A stretch of 64,000 nt of DNA from Effrenium voratum (Eukaryota; Sar; Dinophyceae; Suessiales; Symbiodiniaceae): positions 1-64,000 of the forward strand of contig CAUJNA010001250.1 in the NCBI GenBank assembly GCA_963377175.1, given 5' to 3'. Within the stretch, counting starts at the first letter, position 1; each line of letters opens with the position of its first letter. The position numbers and the translations under genes are program-made. Shown in pieces: positions 51,705-60,745 of the stretch. The notes under the pieces are model-generated. The model did not search any database and was not told the origin of the DNA. It was given only the letters and a program-made list of their open reading frames with translations.

Positions 51705-51793
51705 CAATCCTGTGTGTGGCGCAGGAATGGGTGAGGCAATCCTGCGCTGACGACAGGATTGAGCGATGCAATCCTGCGCTGACGACAGGATTG
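51705..51793. repeat. 32-bp-period palindromes, copy 2
   Basis: Three units start at 51705, 51737 and 51769, exactly 32 bp apart. The last two contain 8-bp inverted arms CAATCCTG and CAGGATTG around a 9-nt loop. A fourth degenerate unit may start near 51802. The array separates the two oppositely oriented halves of the Dam-like gene. Confidence 0.88.
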
Positions 51794-51799
51794 ACAGAA

Positions 51800-52244
51800 A
51801 GGCAGTCCTGGTGCCGCACGGTTACATTTGTCGGAGGCCGCTGCAGACGCCGCACGCTGCTCAGGGCCAGCGGCCGCTGCTGTATGAAGGAGCCCCACTT
51901 TCCCGAGAAGCTGTTGCGCAGCAGGACGTACGAGCAGGCAGCCCGATGCCCGGCGCGGCCTCTCTGAGTGCCCGGCAGAAGGTGACTGAAGTAGAAGCGC
52001 CTGTCTATCTTGCGCCCCGCCAGGCGCAGCAAGGAGAGCAGGAAGACCGGGTCTTGCCTTAAGTAGCAGCGGTGCAGGTTTGTGACGGGCTCGAAGGCGT
52101 CGACGCCGCGCACCTTCAGGGCCGGACGCCGGGTTGCGAGGTAGTACTCCAGCTTTCCAGAGCCGAAGAAGGGAGCGACCCCCGTAGCAGCCGGTCCACG
52201 TGTGGAGCTAGCCAGGATTTGCTTCCCATGCGCTTCACCCGCAT
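51800..52244 (-). pseudogene. Dam-like methyltransferase, N-terminal half
   Basis: Starts at ATG 52244 (MRVKRMGSKSWLAPHVDRLL). After a shift the downstream frame gives GSGKLEYYLA, VDAFEPVTNLHRCY, RRFYFSHLL and YVLLRNSFSGKWG, the counterparts of the Dam SAM-binding and F-x-N-R-x-x-F-x-G segments. The gene then stops being recognisable near 51810, at the palindromic repeats. The copy 1 fragment at 20333 shares the start. Confidence 0.7.
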
Positions 52245-52390
52245 CAGCCTTTTAGTTTCTGGGGACTATCATGCGCAGCGGGACACGGCGCGCACGGGCT
52301 CGGACCAGCGCTCCGCCACGCAGGGCAGCGCGTTGTTCTCCGCGGCCCGGTCAGTTCGCGTCGCGGAGTGCTTGGTGCACCTCAAGCTCC

Positions 52391-52681
52391 TTACTCTTGG
52401 TCACTGTCGCCGTGCATCTTTCGCATGTGTCCCTGCAAGCTCTGCGCTCCGGCGAACGGGAGGTCTTGCCGAGGACAGCCCTGGATTTGACATACAAAAT
52501 TGTTGCAGTCGCAGCAGTGCGCCCGCTGTCGCCAGTGCTGACAGATTGCTGCGCCGCCGCAGTCGCCGCACTGATACCGCAGCCGCGCGTGTTCGCAGAA
52601 GGACGCGCCGCCGCAGGCGCGGCACTGATACCGCCGCCGCCCGTGCGGGCACTTCTTCTCAGGCCGGCGCACAGGTGCCAT
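52391..52681 (-). pseudogene. zinc-repeat protein, copy 2 (three repeats, nuclease domain deleted)
   Basis: The frame MAPVRRPEKKCPHGRRRYQC has three CxHx6CxxC units instead of eight, then the same C2H2-type finger (CQIQGC with HMRKMH). Downstream, LEVHQALRDAN jumps directly to the equivalent of the copy 1 C-terminus (AENNALPCVAE), so the nuclease-like domain is deleted, with the junction near 52350. Divergent from the ATPase, as in copy 1. Confidence 0.75.
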
Positions 52682-52861
52682 TGCTGAACACTTACACGTC
52701 CCGGCAAGCGGCGACGCGAATGAACGTGCCAGAATAGAGGCAGCTGTGTAGCTGTGAGTTGTTTAAACCCCACAGGCGCCAGCCCGCCCGCTGCGGCAGA
52801 GACCACCGGAGGCCAGCAGGATGAACGCACCGCTGGCAAGTTTGACAAGTAAGCAAAGGAA

Positions 52862-53653
52862 ATGGGGAAGATCAAGGTATTCCCCACGCCAGAATACAGC
52901 AGCAAACAATCCTCGGACCCCGTGGTGCCCCTGGTCCCATGCACGGGCATTTTCCTCGGCCCCAGCAAGTCCGGCAAAACCGTGGCTCTGATCAGCCTGA
53001 TTCTGGAGCAATACCGCGGTGTCTTCGAGAAAATCTATATCTTCAGTCCTTCGATTGGGATCGACGATGGCTGGATCCCCGTCAAGAAGTACATAGAGGA
53101 GGACCTTGGGGTGAACACGGAGAAAGAGCAGGCCTACTGGGACGAGTGGGACGAGGCGGCGCTGCGGGGCATCATCCAGAGGCAGCGCAAGATCACCGAG
53201 ACATCCAAGAAGTTGGAGATGAAGAAGCTGTATCAGGTGCTAGTAGTCATCGACGATATGGCGGATATGCCGCAGCTCCACAAGGTCAACGGCGCCCTGG
53301 ATACGCTGTTCATCAGGGGTCGGCGCCTGCAAATCAGCACCTGGGTGAGCTCCCAGAAGCTGAGGCTCATCAGCGCAGCCGTGCGGGTCAATCAGCAATT
53401 CCTCTGCTGCTGGAGGCTGCGCAACCAGCACGAGCTGGAGGCAGTCATCGAAGAGCTGAGCGCCCTGCTGCCGAAGGACAAGCTGCACAGGATCTACGAG
53501 CAGGCGACTCGGGACCCCTACAGCTTCCTCTTCGTGTACTACCTCAAGCCAAAGAATGAGATGTTCTACTTGCGCTTCGAAGAGCGTTTCGCTCTGGAGA
53601 AAGAAGCCGATGGGGGCGGCGCTCAGCTTCCTGGGGCAGAAGCTGTTCGCTAG
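52862..53653 (+). CDS. PLV packaging ATPase (A32/FtsK-HerA type)
   Basis: An intact 263-codon frame from ATG 52862. Walker A is GIFLGPSKSGKTVAL (about residues 30-44), preceded by a Pro-rich N-terminus. Walker B is YQVLVVIDDMAD (about 125-136). A downstream TWVSSQKLRLISAAVRVN resembles the sensor/Arg region. Length is typical for A32-like ATPases of Polintons, PLVs and virophages. It would translocate DNA into the capsid using ATP. It is divergently arranged with the zinc-repeat gene. It is the only PLV gene here with no visible defect. Confidence 0.88.
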   Translation: MGKIKVFPTPEYSSKQSSDPVVPLVPCTGIFLGPSKSGKTVALISLILEQYRGVFEKIYIFSPSIGIDDGWIPVKKYIEEDLGVNTEKEQAYWDEWDEAALRGIIQRQRKITETSKKLEMKKLYQVLVVIDDMADMPQLHKVNGALDTLFIRGRRLQISTWVSSQKLRLISAAVRVNQQFLCCWRLRNQHELEAVIEELSALLPKDKLHRIYEQATRDPYSFLFVYYLKPKNEMFYLRFEERFALEKEADGGGAQLPGAEAVR

Positions 53654-53699
53654 TTCCACACTGATCAGCGCACGGTGCCTCAGGCGCTCAGCGCTGCAC

Positions 53700-54128
53700 C
53701 TCCGTTGCAGCCATCCAGTCGCCCAGCGTCCGACGGACTGGTGGCTTCCTTAGAAAAGGGATCGTCAGAGCTCGGCTGTACTCCGCGCAGACCGGGCTGG
53801 CCCAGACCATGAAAGTGCCCCGGCGGAAACAGCGCGTAGTCCCAGCTCCGGATGTCGTGGGCTCAAATTTCGACACGATGTCCAGGGAGACGACCTCCCA
53901 CCCAGCCGCCTCGAAGGCTCGGCCAATCGACTTTGCGCCGCAAAACAGCTCCAGCAGTTACGGCCTCCAGATCCTGGACGCAACCCTGGAGACAACACGG
54001 CGGAGGTGGAGGAGGACACGGCGGCTTCGGCACTGCTGCTGAAGCACGAGTTCCTCGACGGAGGGGCCGACGACGTCACGCTGGCCACCCTGGGCGAGGT
54101 GCTGCTGGAGCCCACGCTCACCAGCTAG
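53700..54128 (+). pseudogene. unrecognised PLV gene, frameshifted
   Basis: From about 53806 a frame reads MKVPRRKQRVVPAPDVVGSN and on to YGLQILDATLETT. After a shift near 54010 another frame gives ALLLKHEFLDGGADDVTLAT and ends at a stop at 54128. The region between the ATPase and here retains CTSVAAIQSP, shared with the start of the copy 1 structural gene region. Possibly a virion protein; no family recognised. Confidence 0.4.
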
Positions 54129-54180
54129 GCAATTTTCTGGTGCGCTCCAACAGCCAGCTCCGTGGCCTGAGGGCTACGCC

Positions 54181-55466
54181 ATGACCCTGAGCGCCTTCGC
54201 CTGGAACACCTACGCGCTGAGCCGGGGAGACGCTACTCCTTCGGCTGCCGGTACAGGCTGGGCACCAACTTGGTGATGTACGTCAGCGCGGCCGACAACG
54301 ACTACGTGGGCGTCACCGGCACCTTCCTCGGCACGCCCTCGCAGGGTGTCTGGAGCACGGCGCACCTGGACTTCTCGGTGCCGCCGGGCGGAATCGCGAA
54401 GCTGCACTTCGGAGCTTTCGGAGGATCCCCGGGCTGGCGCAGCAGTCGGCGGGCACGCTGGACCTGTACAGCACGCAGATCAGGGCCAGCCCTGCTGGCG
54501 GACTCGCTGGCCCTCACGGGCTCGGCCACGCTGGACGGGCTCACCGCGCAGGGCAACGGCTGCGACCAGCTTGTGCAACGACGTGAACTGCACCGACGTT
54601 TTCACGACGGGCGTGGACGCCTCGGGCGCCATTTCCTGCGCAGCGCTCACGGCCACAGGCACCGTCGCCGGAGCCACGCTGTCGTCCACAGGGGCCGTGT
54701 CTGGCAGCTCGTGAGCATCACGGGTGGGCCTGCTGAGCTCCGCCACGGAATCACGGGCAGCTCACCATCAACAACACGGACTTCACCACGGTGGGCGACG
54801 TGTCCACGGGCACGCTGACGGCCTCGGGCGCAGCAACCGCGGCGAGCAGCCACCGGGGCGCTCACGGGCGCCACGCTGACCATCACCGGGGCGGCCTCCG
54901 GGCCCGCTGGACTGCGAGAGCTGCAGATTTCCAGCAACAGCGCGGCCTCCGACAGCGGCCCGGAGCTGCGGCTGCTGGGCAACCAGACCAGGGTCTTCCT
55001 GGAGCGGGACGGCGGACGCACCAGTGCGAGCTCATCATGATCAACGATGAGGCGCTGGTGCAGACGAAGAGCCTCTCGACGCAGCTGTCCTTGACCACGA
55101 ACCAGAGGAACCCCGGCTGCCTCCTCGTGATCGCAGGCAACACGGGCAACGTGGCTGCAACACGGCTTTACGGACTTGTCGGACAGCAGGGTGAAGACGG
55201 AGATTGCCGAGGCCGACGTGGCTGAGCTCCAGCAGCTCTTCGACTCCATGGAGGCCAAGCAGTACAAGCGCCCGGACATGAACGGGGACCTGAGGCTGGG
55301 CTTCGCCTCCAAAGTGGAAGAATTTGACGGGGACCACGCGGTGGAGCGACGGCACGGAGATGGTCACCCTCGACTACTCTCACCTCACCAGCGTGCTGTG
55401 GGGGGTGCGCAAGGGCTTCCAGGCCCGGCTGGACAAGGTGGAAGCCCCAGCGGGGGCGAAGAAGCC
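54181..55466 (+). pseudogene. fiber/tail-spike-like protein with Peptidase_S74-type chaperone domain
   Basis: Begins MTLSAFAWNTYAL at 54181. The middle is Gly/Ala/Thr/Ser-rich with repeats such as GTVAGATLSSTGAVSG and LTITGAASGPAGL, beta-strand repeats of the kind seen in fibers. The end has TDLSDSRVKTEIAEAD, SMEAKQYKRPD and GFASKVEEF (about 55170-55320), matching the intramolecular chaperone of endosialidase-type fibers. DYSHLTSVLWGVRKGF closes it. In viruses this domain folds the trimeric fiber and then cleaves itself off. Several frameshifts exist. Confidence 0.65.
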
Positions 55467-55475
55467 ATAAGAAAC

Positions 55476-55712
55476 ATGGCCGACGCCCGCAGACGAACCA
55501 TCAAGGCCGTCTACGAGGATCCCCGCACCGGTTTCGGCAGCATAGCGCAGACGCTGCGGCAGGCTCAGGCGCGCGACCCCAGCATCTCCAAGAGGAGGTG
55601 AAGGCGTTTCTGGACGGCCTCCGGGTGAACCAGGACGCAGAGAGGCTACAACAGCTTCGTGCCTCTGGAGCCCATGAACCAGCTGCAGGTGGACCGGGCT
55701 GGGGATCAAACA
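55476..55712 (+). pseudogene. retroviral-type integrase N-terminus, truncated
   Basis: The frame reads AVYEDPRTGFGSIAQTLRQA. After a 1-nt shift it continues EEVKAFLDGLRVNQD, and after another RGYNSFVPLEPMNQLQVD. This matches the region ahead of the first catalytic Asp in Polinton-type rve integrases (tyrosine-x-x-P...G-F-G-S, the I-S-x-x-x-V-K-x-F-L helix, and a Q-x-D end). The gene is cut at that first Asp by the GAT array, so no DDE core remains. It supports a Polinton/PLV origin. Confidence 0.65.
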
Positions 55713-55871
55713 GACTTGTTAGAGGGATCAGATTGACTTGTTCACTTGCAGAAGCATCAAAAAGACTTGTGAAGCATCAGATTGTCTTGTAAGGGGGGTC
55801 AGATTAACTTGTGGGGGATCAGACTGACTTGATCATCCATCATCATCATCGGCATCATCATCATCATCATG

Positions 55872-55904
<33 letters not shown>

Positions 55905-57318
55905 TGTATCATCATCATCATCATCCGTACGATGATAATGATGATGGATGATGATGATGCTGATGCCGATGATGCTGATGATGAGGTGATCATGAAGATT
56001 CTGTTTCCTCCATTTTTGATTCGTATTGCCCGGGTTTGGCAGGGCAGGCTCCGTAATTGGTTTTGCGATGATGATGATGGTGGAGGAAGATGATGATGAT
56101 GAGTGATGATGATGATGATGCTGAGGATGAACGATGATGATGATGATGCTGATGATGATGATGGATGATGAGGATGATGGTGATGCCGCTGATGATGATG
56201 ATAGTGATGATGTTGAGGGATAACGCTGCTGATGATGAATGATGATGATGGTAAGGATGAGGATGACGACGATGATGATGATGATAGTGATGATGATGAT
56301 GGATAATGCTGCTGATGATGAACGATGATGATGGTAATGATGAGGATGACGACGTTGATGATGATGATAGTGATGATGATGGATAATGCTGCTGATGATG
56401 AATGATGATGATGATAATGATGAGGATGACGACGATGATGATGATGATGAATGATGACGATGATGACGGTGACAGGTGACGACGCTGATGATTATGATAA
56501 AGAATGCTGATGATGATGACGACGGTGATGATGATGATGAGGGTGACGATGATGATGCCGATGATGATCCTGGATGTGATGATGATGATGCTGATGATGA
56601 TGATGGGTGATGAGCATGATGATGATGCTGATGATGATGATAAAAGTGATGATGATTATGGATAATGCTGCTGGTGATGCGACGATGAGGATGATAATGC
56701 TGATGAATGATGATGATGATAATGATGAGGATGACGACGACGCTGATGATGAATGATGACGATGATGACGGTGACGATGCTGATGGTTATGATGAAGAAT
56801 GATGATGATGATGAGGATGATGATGATGATGATGAGGGTGATGATGATGATGACGCCGATGATGATGATTGATGATGATGATGATGCGACGATGAGGGTG
56901 ATGATACTGATGAATGATCATGATGATGATAATGATGATGATGATGCTGAGGATGATGATGCTGGTGATGATTATGATGATGATGACAATGATGATGGTG
57001 ATGGACGAGGATGGATGACGATGATGATGATGATGATGATGATGATGGACGATAATGATGATGCGGAGGAGGACGATGAGTAACGAATGATGGCTTTTCG
57101 GTGAGCAACTAACAAGCCAATCTGATGCTCGAAGCTGTTAAAACCATAACAAGTCAATCTGACCCCTCCCACAAGGCAATCTGATGCTCACAAGTCAATC
57201 TAATGCTTCTCACAAGCCAATCTGATCCTTCTCACAAGCCAATCCAAAAACAAACAAGCCAAGCCAATCCTTCACAAGTGGTTTTGATCAGTTTTCAAAT
57301 CACAAGCCAATCTGATGG
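55706..57318. repeat. (GAT)n array bounded by inverted ATCAGATTGACTTGT arms
   Basis: Left arm (55706-55833): several copies of ATCAGATTGACTTGT-type sequence. Right arm (57108-57318): about seven copies of its reverse complement ACAAGYCAATCTGAT. Between them is ~1.25 kb of trinucleotide sequence, (ATC)n on the plus strand up to about 55928 and (GAT)n from 55934. The switch point is centred on the palindrome CGTACG, so the left part can fold into a ~90-bp hairpin. It interrupts the PLV integrase. Asp/Met/Ile/His-rich frames through it are artefacts. Confidence 0.93.
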
Positions 57319-57728
57319 GCCAGCTCCAGACCGACAAAGCAGTGTTATCATGACTGGCCACGGTCCAAGTTGACACCGCCGACGCTGCGTCTGAACTGGG
57401 GCCGGGCTGCCTCATGAACGTCACGAACACGCCAATCAACTGCCCCAACTCCCTTCAACTCCCCGCTCTGCTGCTCTGTGTGGCACAAGCTGGGAAATCA
57501 GCATCGACCGTGACCGAGGCGACCCATTTCAGTATCAGAGTATTTTTGTGTATCTCCAACCAAAAAAACAAAAGTATCAGTACAGGACCGGACAGTGACG
57601 GACAGGTACAGTTAGTACAGTTTATACACTTAGTACAGTATCAGCACCACTGCACTGCACCACCGATCAACACTAAAACGTTAAACAACACGCGCCACTT
57701 GCCACTCACCACTCACTCCGTGAATGCC
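57319..57728. other. no recognisable gene
   Basis: Between the GAT array and the last recognisable exon of the host-type gene. It may be an intron or 3' part of that gene, but no exon is recognised. A minor 'cagta'-rich stretch lies at 57570-57650. Confidence 0.4.
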
Positions 57729-58977
57729 AAGCGGCGACTCTGAGACAATGTTATACTGTTTGATGACCAGCTGATTTGCGTCCACGACAGCTTTGCTTCC
57801 GATAGGCTTCTTGTACGAGTGGGCGCTGAAGTGAACTGCCTCAGCTGCACTGCCGCTACGCCACGCGCCGCAGTGCCGCCGCAGGGCCCAGGGCCGGCTG
57901 GCCGGCGCTTCAAGTTTCAAGCATACAATGCAAATCAAAGGCAGCAAACAAAGGGGAAGGGCTGCCGACACAGGTCTGAATTCAATTTGAACACACCCAG
58001 TCACCAAGTCAGCAAACTTACCCAACTTCAAGCCACCACAGGACATGATGGCCACGGCCGCCGCGGCCACATGCCTGCTAACTGCCAGACCGGACCGAGC
58101 CGAGACACCCGGAACATGACAAGCTCGTCTTCATCCGCATCCCGGCCGTTTGCTGACACATGCGACAGGAACTTCTCGGCCTGGGCCGGGGCCTCCTCGC
58201 ACTCCAAGTCCACCACATCCGTGCCCAGTTGGCCAGGAAGAGATTCAGCGAACAACCTCAGGAGAAAACGGGATGACAAATGTCAGGGATGACAGGCACA
58301 TCTAGGCCAGAGTGAATGTAAGAAGTCAGACACTGTGAGTCACCATCATAATGCCATCATACCTCAGAACTTTTCGCCAGAACTGGAAAATGGTGAAAAT
58401 GGACATGTGACACTTGTACACTTACGGCCTTCGAGCCTCAGAGCTGCCTCATGCCCTCCCACACATACACTGACTTCATGCCAGCACTCAGTCCGGGAGC
58501 TGCAGCTGGAAACCTGGCGCAGCCGCATCGCAGCCCACCGCGCCGGTCACCGCGCTGTCCGCCAGGCACATACCCTTTACGTAGGGCGAGATGAGACGCC
58601 GAGGAAGGCCGTAGAACTGGTTGGCTGGCAGGCATTTCAAATGATCAATCATCAGAAGCGAAAGGTCGCCATCTGGAAATTCGAGCGGGAGCGGCTGTCC
58701 GTACTGTGTCTTGGCTCTGTCCCGTGTGGACAGCACAGCCAAGAACCCTAAAACTTTAAACAAACAAACAATCAAAAAAAACACAAACAAAGCCAAGAAA
58801 GAAGTAAGTTCGTGCTTCGCACCGTGCGTCGCACGTGCGTGCTGCGGCTCCATTTCAATCAACAGTCTAAGTTGGGCTTGATGCGCAAACAAAAAGTGTG
58901 TTGCTCTTCAATGAGTAATGAGAATGAGAGCATTGCACTTTGCGACTTTCCACCAGCCAGAAAGGATTTAAAAAATA

Positions 58978-59045
<68 letters not shown>

Positions 59046-60651
59046 CAAAATCAAAGAAAGAACAATCGAAAGAAAGATAATTAACAGCCGAGATGCAAGG
59101 CCAGTCCTGTACAGCAGATCCTCCCGGCACGTGGGCGTGAACTGGCGCGACGGGATGGCGTCTGGCCTGGCCGCACCCCCTACTCCGAGCATACACCCAC
59201 AATTCCACAATCCACAAGCAACTTAACTTGCGCCAAGTCTCGCCAGCATCGTGGACAATTGCTCGTCCAAGAACCGTGCGTTCACCAGTGGCGTGAACTC
59301 CTCGATGAACTGAATGGTTTCCTGAGAAAGCGCATGATCTGTAGCGCTTTGCAGAAGATCCAACGCCACGCCACACCGGGCCACACCCACAGCGGGCCGG
59401 ACACCGGGCACCACAAACAAATAAGTATATAATCAACTTGCTAAGGCAGCCGGCCGGCATGTGGAGATTCAGCCAAGGCTGTTTCCAGCTGTCCAAGTCG
59501 CAGGTTCACAGAGACCAGGGCAGCGGAGAAGTGCCCTTTTGCAACCTGCTTCACTCTTGCGTGATCACCTTCCATGATCTGTTCGCCTTATTTGCTCGCA
59601 AATCGCTGAGTTCCTCAAGGCAGAAGGAGTCGCTGGCTGCCAAGGAGCTAGTTTGAATCATGCGGAAGGCGTGCAATCGTTCCTTGAACCTCAGCTCGCA
59701 GCGTGGCAGCAGCAACTGGAATAGGACATGGAACATGGAACTTTGATTATTGAACCAAACATGTCACGGAAAGGAAAGTGTCTGACAGTCTGACAGTGTC
59801 TGAGCTCAGCTGACATTTCAAAAAAAAACGCGAAGCCGCACATGCACACAGACACACAAGTCACACAAGCCCACGACTAAGAACTGACAAGCAGCGTCTT
59901 CAAGCATGTGCGTGGCACAGGCAAGTCATCCAGCTGGTTCAGTGAGTAACCTTGCGCCAGGTACTGCACGCAGCAGCGCAGGGAGAACTTGCCCTGATGC
60001 TCGTCCAAGTCTGTGTCCAGCAAGAAGAGCTCACAGAGCGGGTGGGCCTGCAGCAATGCAGCTCAAGCGCGTGTTGTGACACAACGGTTACTAATGGGAC
60101 AGGGACTTGGACACGCAATGCCTCTTCCAACTCCAAAACCCGCCAACAATGTGACAATGTCCCACAAGTCCCCAGGCCTCTGTCGAAGACGCTGCGAGGC
60201 TGCTGCGGCTGAGGCTGAGGCACTCGCCTTGCACTCCGATCTGACCACATGCTCATGAAGTCATGAATCATGAACCCCCAATCCAGCCCTTGCCCTTGCC
60301 CCTGGCAGATGCCGGACCCCTTCACACTTCATGCTTCATACACTTCATACTTCGTGAACTTCATACTACATTCACTACATTCTACATACTCATACTCATA
60401 CTCATTCTAATACTAATACTTACTCCCGTACTAACACTTACACTAACTTACACCCACAGAACTTCACTCCAGTATTGCTGAAGACAAGGCACGAGCGCAA
60501 GCTGAAGCAACCTCGCGCTGGTGGTGCGCCAGCCTCAGGCATCAAATCTCGCACACTGACAGACAGTGACTGACAGTGACAGTCACTGACACACACACAC
60601 ACCACAACACACGAACAGGAACACGAACACGAACACATGCACACATGACCT

Positions 60652-60745
<94 letters not shown>

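Larger units (their letters stand above)
50735..55712. mobile_element. Polinton-like virus (PLV) element, copy 2
   Basis: From the left: terminal block, Dam-like methyltransferase C-terminal half (plus) and N-terminal half (minus), a shortened zinc-repeat gene (minus), an intact packaging ATPase (plus), an unknown ORF, a fiber-like gene with a Peptidase_S74-type chaperone domain (plus), and the N-terminus of a retroviral-type integrase (plus). Packaging ATPase plus rve-type integrase is the hallmark combination of Polintons and related PLVs. No major capsid gene is visible. The element is interrupted in the integrase by the GAT array at about 55.7 kb. Confidence 0.8.

Noticed and set aside
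51705..51793. CRISPR-like array
   Set aside because: Units are palindromes at 32-bp period with conserved 7-bp spacers, in a eukaryotic virus-like element; spacers are not unique and no cas gene is present.
51241..52113. Single 290-codon minus ORF as one protein
   Set aside because: Its first part is the Dam-like N-terminal half, but the rest is antisense to the palindromes, the plus-strand DPPY half and terminal repeats.
55799..57108. Asp/Met- and His/Ser-rich ORFs in the GAT array
   Set aside because: Pure repeat translation.
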